Source: Nostoc sp. TCL240-02
Lineage (GTDB): Bacteria; Cyanobacteriota; Cyanobacteriia; Cyanobacteriales; Nostocaceae
Direction: 5' to 3'
Length of the DNA stretch: 64,000 nt
Assembly: GCF_013343235.1 (NCBI RefSeq)
Contig: NZ_CP040094.1
Location: 3,720,501-3,784,500 of the forward strand
Shown here piece by piece: positions 28,831 to 38,352 of this stretch; the first letter of the stretch is position 1, and each line of letters opens with the position of its first letter. A program made the position numbers and the translations under genes. Below the pieces are notes generated by a model. That model worked only from the letters and a program-made list of their open reading frames with translations. It was not told where the DNA came from and ran no database searches.

Positions 28831-31800
28831 ATGCTTACTCAAAATTCTATACCGACAGAGAAAAATCAGAACTTGGTAATACGTTTACCACGGACTCTGA
28901 GTTATCTCGAAACCTGGGGCTTTGGCTTAACGGGTCATGTGGGATGGATTGGTACTGCCCCTATTATTCATGCGGCGTTAGGGCCTAAAGCGATTTTAGT
29001 TTGGTTTGTTGGCACGATTATTTCCTTTTTACTGAACTTGCAGGTGCAAAGTCTAGGTAGACATTGGCCAGATGTCGCTGGAGGAACACCGAATTATACC
29101 ACAAGGCTATTAAAAAATTTTCCTGGCTTAGGTCGTTACGTAGCATTAGGATACTTTTTTAGCTGGGCAGCAGCACCGGCACTGTATGCGATTATTCTCA
29201 CAGACTTAATTAAAGTCAATTTTGGAACATTAGGTATTTCTTGTCCAGAAACTTTATTAAAAGTTTTATTTACAGCGATTCCTTTTATTTTAGCGTTCAG
29301 TGGCACTCGTGCTTTAGCGCTCTTGCATTTATTTTTTGTATTCCCAGCAATTTTATTACTGCTTTTGTTTTCTATTGAAGGCGTTTTATGGTTAGTCTTC
29401 TCAACTGCTAGTTTTAAATTTATCTCAACTAGCACACATAGTCTGAGCTTTGAAGAATGGGCTAAGTGGTTTTTTCTGGCTAGCTATTCAATTTATGCTT
29501 GTGAAACCACTTCTTCTTTTGTAGCTGATAGCCACCATCCGTATAAAACTTTAAGCTTCTTAACCGTAGCTGCTTGGCTAATTCCTCCAGTCTTTTTAGG
29601 TGGTTCTTGGGTATTAATGTGTTCGGGTCAAAATTCTACAATAGGTGATGATGCGTTCTTAAATCTGGTAGCAGCTTCTAAGCCTTTTTGGGGTGAATCT
29701 GCCTCTTTTCTAGCAACACTTTTGATTACTGTATCTTGCCTTCTAAGTTCTGCTACGGCAGTTTCTAATTCTCCTCGGATATTATACCAACTTGCCTTGG
29801 ACAGACAGATTTCTCCCATATTTGCATTAGTTTCCCGTCAAGGTGTCCTTGGTCCTGCTATCTTCCTGACCTTTCTAATCAGTTTGCTGTGTCTAAATTT
29901 GGGAAATGTATCTCAACTTGTCACAGTGGCAGGCACCTGTTATTTAATGTCCATTATGGGATTACATCTGGGATTATGGCTGTGTCGAGGAAAACCCCAG
30001 GTGTTATGGCCTTGGTGGTCACTTGGTTTTTTCTGTTTAGAAGCGGTAGTTCTAATAGTCGGAGGTTTAGCTTGGAATTGGAGAGATTTTTCAGTGGGAT
30101 TATTATTACCCATTGTTTTGATGATTGGAGATGTTGGGCTACGTCGCTTAAGATTTGCACCATTACAGTTGGAATGGTGGACACAGCGTTACTACACTCG
30201 GTCTAGCACAAACAATTCAGACTTTCTGATACTACAGGTGATTGTCCTAGTATCATTAATTTGTATTACTGCTACAAGCAGTTGGATTATCCGCGATTTA
30301 TTAGGTAAGGTTTCTGATAATCCTCAAAATTCTTTACTAGCTATTCTGTTAGTAACGCTTTCTTTGATTGGCGTAGCGATCGCTTGCTGGACAACTCTAC
30401 CACAAATCGTTGCTATTGATGAAGCACGCAAACAAGCAAAAAGCCTATTTATCACTACTCTCGATACTGTTCCAGATACTGTTTTAGTCTTAGATGAAAA
30501 CGGTAAAATTTGTCAGACCAATGCTGCGGCTGAAGAATTATTTCAAACACACTCTCAGGAGTTACTTGGGCAAAACTTGAATCAACTCTTAGTATGTTAT
30601 CACGGCAAACCAAAGCAATGGTCTATCAGGACTGAGCAAACTTTAAAAATAAACCAAGGTCTAAGAATTGTTGAATCGACTATTTCACAGCCATTTAATT
30701 CTCAGCTACGGGAATATGTTGTTATTATCCGTGACATCACTAAGCGGAAGTTAGTAGAGGAAGAATTAATCCAATATCGTTATCAGCTTGAGCAACTAGT
30801 TCTAGAACGCACTGTTGAACTTATCAGAGTAAATCAACAACTAGAACAAGACATTATCAAGCGTCAACAAGCACAAGAGCAATTACTTCACAATAGTCTT
30901 CATGACGGGCTAACCGGCTTACCTAATCAACGATTATTTATGGAGCGAGTGCAGCAAGCAATAGAACGTACCAAACAGCAAAATAATTATTTATTTGCCG
31001 TACTCTTCTTAGACTTAGACCGCTTTAAAGTTGTTAACGACAGTCTGGGACATCTACTAGGAAATCAACTTTTGATTGCAATTTCCCATCGATTAAAGTC
31101 AGTTTTGCGAGGCGGAGACATTGTTGCTCGTTTTGGTGGAGACGAGTTCACCATCTTAATTGAGGAAATTGAGGATATTGACATCGCTATACAAGTAGCC
31201 GAGCGAATTAAAAAGGTGCTAGCTTTGCCATTTCAATTAAATGAGCATAAGGTATTTACTAATGCTAGTATTGGCATTGCTTTAAGTAAACCAGATTATA
31301 AACAATCAGCGCATATTCTCCGCGATGCTGATGTTGCAATGTACCGCGCCAAATCACTTGGTAAAGCACGCTATGAGGTCTTTGATCAAAAGATGTACGA
31401 GGGTGCATCTTTGCTATTAGAGTTAGAAACTGCTCTGCGAAATGCACTGCTCAAACAAGAAGAATTTCGCCTTAATTACCAGCCAATTATTTCACTGATA
31501 ACTGGCAAAATTATTGGATTTGAGGCCCTGATACGTTGGTATCATCCAGAACGAGGTCTTATTTCTCCTCAAGATTTTATTCCCCTAGCGGAGGAAACTG
31601 GAATGATTGTTAGTATTGGGCAATGGGTGCTTTCTGAAGCTTGTCAGCAAATGCACAGATGGCATCAACAATTTCCTAGCTCACTATCTCTGACAATTAG
31701 CGTTAATTTTTCTGGGAAACAAATCACACAACCCGATGTGTTTAAACAAGTTAAACATATTTTACAGGAAACTGGACTAGAGCCATGTAGTTTGAAGTTG

Positions 31801-32214
31801 GAGATTACTGAAACCCTGTTGATGGATAATTTTGAATTAGCTACCACCGTACTTTCTCAATTAACAGAGCTAAATGTCGAGATGCACATGGATGATTTTG
31901 GAACTGGTTATTCATCCTTGAGTTATCTACACCGCCTACCTATCAAAACTCTGAAGATTGACCGCTCTTTCGTCACTAATATAGGTAGGCGAGGAGAAAA
32001 TTTAGAAATTGTAAGAGCGATTGTGACATTAGCTCATAATCTCAATATGTCTGTTACAGCAGAAGGCATAGAAACTGTAGAACAATTAGCACAATTGAAG
32101 GCGTTACAATGTGATTATGGACAAGGGTATTTTTTCTTACCACCGATGGAAAGTGCAGAAGTAGAAATGCTACTTGGTGATAACTTGTGTTACAAAAACT
32201 TTTTAAAGAGATAA
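28831..32214 (+). CDS. Amino-acid-permease-like sensor fused to PAS-GGDEF-EAL
   Basis: 1127 aa. Residues ~20-450 resemble a full APC-superfamily permease: LETWGFGLTGHVGWIG, about 12 membrane helices and SSATAVSNSPRILYQLALD. Two more helices (~465-530) lead to a PAS domain (~545-650), a coiled coil, a GGDEF domain and an EAL domain. The GGDEF motif (~770-774) is intact with an RGGD inhibitory site five residues before it, and the EAL motif (898-900), ETLL, DDFGTGYSS and KIDRSFV are present, so both cyclic-di-GMP synthesis and breakdown are possible. The permease part probably senses or transports an amino acid or amine. Converges with the histidine decarboxylase gene. Confidence 0.9.
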   Translation: MLTQNSIPTEKNQNLVIRLPRTLSYLETWGFGLTGHVGWIGTAPIIHAALGPKAILVWFVGTIISFLLNLQVQSLGRHWPDVAGGTPNYTTRLLKNFPGLGRYVALGYFFSWAAAPALYAIILTDLIKVNFGTLGISCPETLLKVLFTAIPFILAFSGTRALALLHLFFVFPAILLLLLFSIEGVLWLVFSTASFKFISTSTHSLSFEEWAKWFFLASYSIYACETTSSFVADSHHPYKTLSFLTVAAWLIPPVFLGGSWVLMCSGQNSTIGDDAFLNLVAASKPFWGESASFLATLLITVSCLLSSATAVSNSPRILYQLALDRQISPIFALVSRQGVLGPAIFLTFLISLLCLNLGNVSQLVTVAGTCYLMSIMGLHLGLWLCRGKPQVLWPWWSLGFFCLEAVVLIVGGLAWNWRDFSVGLLLPIVLMIGDVGLRRLRFAPLQLEWWTQRYYTRSSTNNSDFLILQVIVLVSLICITATSSWIIRDLLGKVSDNPQNSLLAILLVTLSLIGVAIACWTTLPQIVAIDEARKQAKSLFITTLDTVPDTVLVLDENGKICQTNAAAEELFQTHSQELLGQNLNQLLVCYHGKPKQWSIRTEQTLKINQGLRIVESTISQPFNSQLREYVVIIRDITKRKLVEEELIQYRYQLEQLVLERTVELIRVNQQLEQDIIKRQQAQEQLLHNSLHDGLTGLPNQRLFMERVQQAIERTKQQNNYLFAVLFLDLDRFKVVNDSLGHLLGNQLLIAISHRLKSVLRGGDIVARFGGDEFTILIEEIEDIDIAIQVAERIKKVLALPFQLNEHKVFTNASIGIALSKPDYKQSAHILRDADVAMYRAKSLGKARYEVFDQKMYEGASLLLELETALRNALLKQEEFRLNYQPIISLITGKIIGFEALIRWYHPERGLISPQDFIPLAEETGMIVSIGQWVLSEACQQMHRWHQQFPSSLSLTISVNFSGKQITQPDVFKQVKHILQETGLEPCSLKLEITETLLMDNFELATTVLSQLTELNVEMHMDDFGTGYSSLSYLHRLPIKTLKIDRSFVTNIGRRGENLEIVRAIVTLAHNLNMSVTAEGIETVEQLAQLKALQCDYGQGYFFLPPMESAEVEMLLGDNLCYKNFLKR

Positions 32215-32288
32215 GTTGTTTGGTATCGAATTCTGTTTGGAGAAACACCTTGTAAAATTGAGAAAGCAATTATACTTGAGGATATAGA

Positions 32289-33443
32289 TTAGTGTTGTAG
32301 TACTGACTGTAGTTGAAAATTTTCTGCGTTATTAACTAACCCTTCTTCTAACAATAGTTCATTAATAAAAATATCGATTTTCTCCCGACCAATATTTTGC
32401 ATTACTATCATGTGTGCCGAGTTTTCAAAAACTGCTAATTGCCACTTTTTAATTAATTTTTGAGAAGGTTTTTGAAAAACTACTGTGTTGGAAAAATTAT
32501 TTAACATACATGGATATTCTCTGATTTGAAGTTGTTGGAAAAGATATTGAGCATTATGAATACAGGTCTTAGCCTCTTTAGCTAATCCATCATAACCTCT
32601 TGTTTGCACTGCATACCAGAGAATTAGGGGGGTATGACCATTTCTAGATCCCAGAATAGTTGTATCTTTTGAACCAATATATTCAATTTCTGTTTCAACT
32701 TTTTCTACCCATTTTTTCTTAGTTAAAACTACACCACAAGGTAAGGGAGAACCAATGAATTTAGCAGAAATAGCTACACTATCTATGGATTTTTGAAAGT
32801 TCACTTGCGGAGCGCCATCTAAAAACGGTAATATTAGCCCTGAAAGTGCAGCATCACAATGAATGTAGTAATCTTTAATCTGATTGCGCTCTAAAATTTC
32901 TAGAACTTTGTCTAAGTTATCAATTGCACCTTTGACAGTAGTCCCAATATTTAAATTTATGATGGCTGGATAACTACAATTTTCGCTAACTAGTTGTTCA
33001 AAATGGTCGTAATTAATTTCTCCATTAATTTGCGAATTCACAACATTATGTTGAATGCGGAATAATTTCGCGGCTTTGGGAATTGAGTAATGAGAGTCTT
33101 GTGATGAGTAAAGAATCCCATTAGGGTAGATTTCTCTTGCTAAGAACATTCCATATAAATTACCTTCAGTTCCACCAGCAGTAACATAACCCCAAAACTG
33201 GCTCTCTGGAATCTTATAGAGGTGAGCAAAAAAAGATAATACTTCTTGCTCAAACTTACGGGAATGAAGACCAAAATCTGGTTCAATATATGGATCTCCA
33301 GCATTATTTAACAGATGATTGAAAAATTTGCCGATCGCACTGTAATCACAACTTAAATTATAGGGATAGCCTGCATGAAACTGCGATCGCTGTTCTATTT
33401 GCAGCAAAAAATCTGCCAACTCTTTAGCAACTTTACTTGACAT
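32289..33443 (-). CDS. hdc: Histidine decarboxylase, PLP-dependent (group II)
   Basis: 384 aa, the normal length. It matches bacterial PLP histidine decarboxylase: FHAGYPYNL, the TAGGTEGNLYGMFLARE block (~88-104), DSHYS with the ring-stacking His (~117), HCDAALSG (~195-202) with the PLP-pyridine Asp, and the lysine region ISAKFIGSPLPCGVV. The reaction would make histamine from histidine. The usual sequence at the PLP lysine is SGHKFIGSP; here it is SAKFIGSP, one residue shorter and without the His before Lys228. The lysine is kept, so activity is possible but altered. Tail-to-tail with the permease-GGDEF-EAL gene. Confidence 0.85.
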   Translation of the reverse strand: MSSKVAKELADFLLQIEQRSQFHAGYPYNLSCDYSAIGKFFNHLLNNAGDPYIEPDFGLHSRKFEQEVLSFFAHLYKIPESQFWGYVTAGGTEGNLYGMFLAREIYPNGILYSSQDSHYSIPKAAKLFRIQHNVVNSQINGEINYDHFEQLVSENCSYPAIINLNIGTTVKGAIDNLDKVLEILERNQIKDYYIHCDAALSGLILPFLDGAPQVNFQKSIDSVAISAKFIGSPLPCGVVLTKKKWVEKVETEIEYIGSKDTTILGSRNGHTPLILWYAVQTRGYDGLAKEAKTCIHNAQYLFQQLQIREYPCMLNNFSNTVVFQKPSQKLIKKWQLAVFENSAHMIVMQNIGREKIDIFINELLLEEGLVNNAENFQLQSVLQH

Positions 33444-33776
33444 ATCTTTGTATCTCTTGAATTTTGATTAAGTTAATGGATGTTTTAATCGGAACTTTAC
33501 GTATTAATCCATACCTTTATGTTTTCTTTACAATACTGTAACTCTGCTCTATACATGAAAAGGATATGGTGAAAGTACTTAGTATGCTTCAGTAAAAATA
33601 CCTGAGTTTTCGCTTACAAGTATATTACCCCTATAAATTACTTGCTTTACAAAATAGCTATAATGTGTATTACGCAAAATATCTTTTTCAGGCAGTGACT
33701 ACAAACTGATTTAGCGTGAATTATACGGATTCGGTAGCAATACTTTTCGGTTAAGGGGCAATACGCTTGGGTTTTC

Positions 33777-33799
33777 GAGACGCGATAAATCGCCGTCTC
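33777..33799. repeat. GAGACGCGAT-type cyanobacterial hairpin repeat
   Basis: GAGACGCGAT, two bases, ATCGC and GTCTC form an almost perfect hairpin (one bulged C). This kind of element is dispersed in many Nostoc intergenic regions; its role is unknown. Confidence 0.6.
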
Positions 33800-33994
33800 T
33801 ACAAGTCTTTTGGTCTTTTCTGAACTGTATTGGGTTAAGGGGGAAAGGGGAGAGGTAAAGGGTTTGAATTCACCTTTACCCCTTGTTTTCCCAGACCGAA
33901 AGAAAGTTGTTTAATGGTCGTGTCTGTCTCATTACCTGGATGAAAAGACCTCTCGCTGGTTTTAGTACAGAAAATTTTCCCTCTCCGAGTTAGA

Positions 33995-34161
33995 GCTACG
34001 GTGTACACACAAGTATAGTCTGCAAAGGTTTCAACCCTTTTAGCCCCGTAAATACCCAAATTTTGGGCAACTAGAAACTCCATTTATCCCGCTAATTTTA
34101 AGGTTAGGGCAACGAAAGCAAGTTTTAGGTGGGATTTCAAGACTTGTGTGTACACCGTAGC
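33995..34161. mobile_element. 167-bp MITE with 20-bp inverted repeats and 9-bp target duplication
   Basis: The left end GCTACGGTGTACACACAAGT (33995-34014) is the exact reverse complement of the right end (34142-34161). The element is bracketed by perfect direct repeats CGAGTTAGA at 33986-33994 and 34162-34170, the expected target-site duplication. The 127-bp interior has no gene. It is therefore a non-autonomous miniature element; the transposase that moves it is not in this window (the two IS present have different ends). Confidence 0.85.
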
Positions 34162-34232
34162 CGAGTTAGAGAGGGAAAGGCTTGAACTTTATTTCAAGGC
34201 AGAGAGAGGTTTGTTGAACTCAGGTATATTTA

Positions 34233-37106
34233 CTAAAACTCTCCGGCTAAGGCTGCAACGCATCGTTCGCAAATTAAGGGGTGTTCTTCTGATTCTCCCA
34301 CATGAGTAGAGTAGTTCCAACAGCGATCGCATTTTTGCCCTTCTGCGTTCACTACACCAACTCCCCAGTTTTCTGTCTGCGCCGTATATTTTAATCCTTG
34401 CAACCCTTGAGCAGAATCTAATAATTCCACTTGGGAAGTCAGCAATAGATACCGCAGTTCGTCAATCCCGTTACTTTTAACAGTGTTAAAGGCTTTGATA
34501 GCATCACCTAATTGTTTGTGAGGTATATAAATCAAAGCTTTCGCCTCCAGGGAAGAACCAATGAGTTTTTCTATCCTGGCTTGTTCTAATACCTTATTAA
34601 CATCGGTGCGGAGTTGTCGCAGTGTTTCCCAAAATTCTGCCAATTCTGGATTACGCCATTTTTCCTCAATCTGCACCCAACCGGCTTCAAACACCGATTT
34701 GTAAGGTGTTTTATAAGGGAGATATTGCCAGATGTCTTCGGCAGTATGACATAGTACTGGTGCGATCGCTCGTGCTAAATTATCTAAAGCTATTTTCAGC
34801 ACCGTTTGACAACTGCGACGGCGGAATGCATCTTTTGCACTGATGTACAGCCTATCTTTGGCAACATCTAAATAAAAGTTGGATAAATCCACCACGCAGA
34901 AATTCTGCACAGTTTGGAAAAAGCGGAAGAATTGGAAACTCTCAAAGGCTTCCGTTACTTCCTCAAATACCTCAGTGATGCGGTGCAGCATATAACGGTC
35001 AAGTTCTGGCAATTCCTCGAAGGGAACTGTATCTTTTTCCGGGTCAAAATCATCCAAGCTACCCAGCAAAAACCGCGCTGTATTGCGAATTTTGCCTCTG
35101 ACATCATTCATCTGCTTGATGATGTTTTTACCAATGCGGACATCGCCAGAATAGTCTACCGATGATACCCACAATCTCAAGACATCTGCACCGTAAGCCG
35201 GTTCTACTTTTTGATTTTTCCCACCTTCAATGATTGTATTTGGGTCAACCACATTTCCTTCTGACTTACTCATTTTCCGGCCCTGTTCGTCCAAAGCGAA
35301 GCCGTGAGTTAGCACAGTTTTGTAAGGTGCAACGTCATTTACCGCTACACTGGTGAGCAAGCTTGACTGAAACCAACCGCGATGCTGGTCGGAACCTTCC
35401 AAATATATATCAGCAGGGTAGCGTAACTCTGGACGTTGTTGGACGACAGCTGCCCAAGATGAGCCAGAATCAAACCATACATCCATTGTGTCTGTACCTC
35501 TGCGGTAAGACTTACCATTATTACGATAGGATTCTGGTAATAATTCCTCAACGGATAATTCCCACCAAGCATCAGAACCTTTTTCAGCAATGATTCCTTG
35601 AGCGTGGTTGATAATTTCCTCATTCAGCAGTACTTCCCCGGTGGCTTCATCGTAGAAAACGGGAATGGGTACACCCCAAGCGCGTTGACGAGAAATACAC
35701 CAATCGGAACGTTCCGCTACCATTGGCGTAATGCGATTTTCACCTTGGGCTGGAATCCATTTTACCGTTGCGATCGCTTTTAGTGCTTCTTCTCTAAATC
35801 CTTCCACGGAAGCAAACCATTGTTCAGTTGCGCGGAAAATCGTTGGTTTCTTTGTCCGCCAATCATAAGGATATTTGTGGGGATATGCTTCTTCCTTCAG
35901 CAAAGAACCAGCCGCAGCCAGTGCATCAATCACCGCCTGATTACCATCACCCAGCACATTTAACCCCGCAAATTCTCCCGCTTCTTCGGTAAAATTGCCG
36001 TTGTCATCCACTGGTGCAAGGATAGGTAAACCGTAGCGCTGACCAACAATGTAGTCTTCTTGACCATGACCGGGTGCAGTATGTACCAGCCCAGTACCCG
36101 ACTCAGTAGTGATATAATCACCGCCGACAACAATTGGACTTTCACGGTCAAATAGAGGATGACGATAAGTAGTATGTTCTAAGTCATTCCCCTTAAAGGT
36201 GGCTTTGATAGTTAACTCAAGTCCCAACGTTGAAGATAAACGTTCGACTAAATCAGCAGCAACAATGAGGTATTTAAAATTACTCTGCGCCTCTGGATGG
36301 GATTCCACCACTGCATAGTTCAAATCTGCATTCACCGCCACCGCCAAATTTCCCGGAATTGTCCAAGGTGTAGTTGTCCAAACAGCCACACCCAAATCTG
36401 ACTGATATTCTGCCAATAGTGGTTTTACAGCTTCGGACAAACTTGTGATTGCAAAAGCTGCATAGATACTACGAGAAACGTGACCTTCAGGATATTCCAA
36501 CTCAGCTTCAGCCAAAGCGGTTTTAGAACTCGGACTCCAGTGAACAGGCTTCAAACCGCGATAGATGTAGCCTTTCAAGAACATTTGACCAAACACGCCA
36601 ATTTGAGCCGCTTCATAAGCCGGCTTGAGAGTTAGGTAAGGGTTGTCCCAATCACCCCAAATACCGTAGCGTTTAAAATTTTGGCGCTGATTATCTACCG
36701 TAGCTAGGGCAAATTCTTTCGCTTTTTGCCGCAGTTGTAAAGGCGTTAAATTTTGCCGTTCTGCTGACTTCATGTTCTGCAAAACTTTCAACTCAATTGG
36801 CAAACCGTGACAATCCCAACCAGGAACGTAGCGAACTTTACGCCCTTGTAGTAGTTGGTAGCGATTAATAATATCTTTGAGAATTTTATTTAAGGCATGA
36901 CCAATATGGAGTGAGCCATTAGCGTAGGGAGGCCCATCGTGCAGTATAAATAGTTCGCCGGGATTATTTTCAAAAAGGCGATCGTAAATTTTATTTTCTT
37001 CCCAAAATTTTTGGATTTCAGGCTCACGCTTGATGGCGTTTGCCCGCATATCAAAGCTAGTCTTGGGTAGGTTTACAGTATCTTTGTAACTTCCTGATTC
37101 GGTCAC
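34233..37106 (-). CDS. ileS: Isoleucyl-tRNA synthetase
   Basis: 957 aa from GTG 37106 (VTESGSYKDTVNLP), the start seen in cyanobacterial IleRS; the frame stays open upstream to 37382 but that part is not conserved. Class I marks: the HIGH motif in GSLHIGHALN, an editing (CP1) domain in the middle (VWTTTPWTIPGN; GTGLVHTAPGHGQEDY), KMSKS in GRKMSKSEGNV and a C-terminal zinc knuckle CDRCW...CERC. It charges tRNA-Ile with isoleucine in the cytoplasm and proof-reads valine. No T-box or other leader is visible upstream. Single gene. Confidence 0.96.
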   Translation of the reverse strand: MTESGSYKDTVNLPKTSFDMRANAIKREPEIQKFWEENKIYDRLFENNPGELFILHDGPPYANGSLHIGHALNKILKDIINRYQLLQGRKVRYVPGWDCHGLPIELKVLQNMKSAERQNLTPLQLRQKAKEFALATVDNQRQNFKRYGIWGDWDNPYLTLKPAYEAAQIGVFGQMFLKGYIYRGLKPVHWSPSSKTALAEAELEYPEGHVSRSIYAAFAITSLSEAVKPLLAEYQSDLGVAVWTTTPWTIPGNLAVAVNADLNYAVVESHPEAQSNFKYLIVAADLVERLSSTLGLELTIKATFKGNDLEHTTYRHPLFDRESPIVVGGDYITTESGTGLVHTAPGHGQEDYIVGQRYGLPILAPVDDNGNFTEEAGEFAGLNVLGDGNQAVIDALAAAGSLLKEEAYPHKYPYDWRTKKPTIFRATEQWFASVEGFREEALKAIATVKWIPAQGENRITPMVAERSDWCISRQRAWGVPIPVFYDEATGEVLLNEEIINHAQGIIAEKGSDAWWELSVEELLPESYRNNGKSYRRGTDTMDVWFDSGSSWAAVVQQRPELRYPADIYLEGSDQHRGWFQSSLLTSVAVNDVAPYKTVLTHGFALDEQGRKMSKSEGNVVDPNTIIEGGKNQKVEPAYGADVLRLWVSSVDYSGDVRIGKNIIKQMNDVRGKIRNTARFLLGSLDDFDPEKDTVPFEELPELDRYMLHRITEVFEEVTEAFESFQFFRFFQTVQNFCVVDLSNFYLDVAKDRLYISAKDAFRRRSCQTVLKIALDNLARAIAPVLCHTAEDIWQYLPYKTPYKSVFEAGWVQIEEKWRNPELAEFWETLRQLRTDVNKVLEQARIEKLIGSSLEAKALIYIPHKQLGDAIKAFNTVKSNGIDELRYLLLTSQVELLDSAQGLQGLKYTAQTENWGVGVVNAEGQKCDRCWNYSTHVGESEEHPLICERCVAALAGEF

Positions 37107-37315
37107 AGTCTCATGCCTAGAATTAGGTGTGTAGGTTTTATCAATTATAGAAGATAGCCTGAAAACCAAAATTCGCTTTTTGAGAGCGAGTTTGATAAAC
37201 CTCTCCCTACCTTGAATTTTCGTTAATAAAGTTGCAAATAAAAAATAGGATTCCACAAGGGCGTAGGCGTAGCCCATCGTAGATATCGCCATTATAAAAT
37301 TCAGATGGATTAAAC

Positions 37316-37349
37316 GTAGGTTGGGTTGAGGTAAGGAAACCCAACTTAC
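37316..37349. repeat. GTTGGGTT-type dispersed hairpin
   Basis: GTAGGTTGGGTT (37316-37327) and AACCCAACTTAC (37338-37349) form a hairpin with one mismatch. This AGGTTGGGTT hairpin is a well-known dispersed repeat of filamentous cyanobacteria. It lies in the region upstream of ileS. Confidence 0.6.
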
Positions 37350-37403
37350 ATTTAATGCACAAATTGAGCCTTGACACAGCACTAAATTTATGCAGTCAGT
37401 GGA

Positions 37404-37841
37404 TTATTGCAGCAAAGGAGTTGTACCATTACCGTTAATTGACGCATTCGCAATTGCAGCTTGAGTAGGTTGACTGGCAAGAACCGCTACAATTGGAGCA
37501 GCTTTTGAACTAGATTTTTTATTTCTTTTTCCATTAGAACCGCCAGCTTTGGAATACTGTATACTGTTTCTGCCGTAGATAGTTGCAACTCCACTTAACA
37601 TTCGTTCAGACATTTCGGAGAGGGCTTTATCCATCTGGGTTATTGTCTTACGCGATTCTTCAAGATTGGATACAAGCGTGTTATGAGCTTCTAGCGTCGA
37701 ACGGGTAGTGTTGATAAGGTAGTTGTAGGCTTCAATGGTTAATCCATGTCCTAAATCCAGGTTTTCATCAACAGATTTAAGCAAGGCGAGACGAAGTTGG
37801 GCTTTGTCAACAGCAGCAGAACCACGAGTTCTTAAAGACAT
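37404..37841 (-). CDS. Conserved hypothetical protein
   Basis: 145 aa. The first ~85 residues are helical with a four-helix or coiled-coil look (LALLKSVDENLDLGHGL; NTLVSNLEESRKTITQMDKALSEMS, quoted in two parts), followed by a basic, Ser/Lys-rich linker (GSNGKRNKKSSSK, ~101-113) and an Ala-rich tail. No signal peptide or membrane segment. I do not recognise a named family; a cytoplasmic protein with a disordered tail fits best. It is in the same orientation as ileS but 297 bases upstream of it. Confidence 0.6.
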   Translation of the reverse strand: MSLRTRGSAAVDKAQLRLALLKSVDENLDLGHGLTIEAYNYLINTTRSTLEAHNTLVSNLEESRKTITQMDKALSEMSERMLSGVATIYGRNSIQYSKAGGSNGKRNKKSSSKAAPIVAVLASQPTQAAIANASINGNGTTPLLQ

Positions 37842-38009
37842 GAGATATCCTTTTTTTTAAGAATTCCTTTTTCAACATAGTAGAGTATTCTTTTGACTGA
37901 GATGGGTAGTTTTGTGGATTTATTTCGTTGAACTTTTAATGAAATAATTACGAGTTTGTCTGTATTTTTACTTGTTTTTTATATCGATTTGTTGTTTGAG
38001 AATAAGTGC

Positions 38010-38314
38010 AATCAGCAAATGCGATCGCTAAATCAACAAATGCGATCGCTAAATCAACAAATGCGATCGCTAAATCAACAAATGCGAACGCCGAATCAGC
38101 AAATGCGAACGCCGAATCAGCAAATGCGAACTCCGAATCAACAAATGCGATCGCTAAATCAGCAAATGCGAACGCCATATCAACAAATGCGAACGCCGAA
38201 TCAGCAAATGCGATCGCCGAATCAACAAATGCGAACTCCGAATCAACAAATGCGATCTCCGAATCAGCAAATGCGATCGCCACAATAACATTATGCGATC
38301 GCCACAATAACATT
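38010..38314. repeat. HIP1-seeded 21-bp minisatellite
   Basis: Twelve tandem 21-bp units (38019-38270) of the form ATGCGATCGCTAAATCAACAA, with GCGAACGC and GCGAACTC variants, followed by two identical 22-bp units (38271-38314) with CACAATAACATT. Seven of the fourteen units carry the perfect HIP1 octamer GCGATCGC. Because the period is a multiple of three, several frames on both strands stay open and give heptapeptide repeats, but there is no family match or ribosome-binding site, so it is treated as non-coding. Confidence 0.9.
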
Positions 38315-38352
38315 ATAGGAAACTAGAACATCTAATTCCCTCCCCTTTATAA

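Larger units (their letters stand above)
33444..34232. other. Repeat-rich intergenic region
   Basis: 790 bases between hdc and ileS. It contains a cyanobacterial hairpin repeat, GAGACGCGAT/ATCGCcGTCTC (33777-33799), and a 167-bp MITE (33995-34161, listed separately). A minus-strand open frame across 33835-34083 runs through the MITE and has no recognisable protein character. Confidence 0.5.

Noticed and set aside
33835..34083. Minus-strand open frame of 82 codons
   Set aside because: It runs through the left half of the MITE and low-complexity DNA; composition is not protein-like.
33986..34170. Apparent inversion of the CGAGTTAG segment beside the two 20-bp repeats
   Set aside because: It is better explained as a 9-bp target-site duplication in direct orientation flanking the MITE.
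37107..37403. T-box or other leader upstream of ileS
   Set aside because: No T-box sequence or specifier hairpin; the region holds dispersed cyanobacterial repeats only.
38010..38314. Possible CRISPR array
   Set aside because: Units are directly abutting 21- or 22-bp repeats without unique spacers, and no cas genes are near; it is a minisatellite.
37948..38326. Open frames on both strands across the 21-bp repeats
   Set aside because: Several frames are open at once because the period is divisible by three; no ribosome-binding site or family match.
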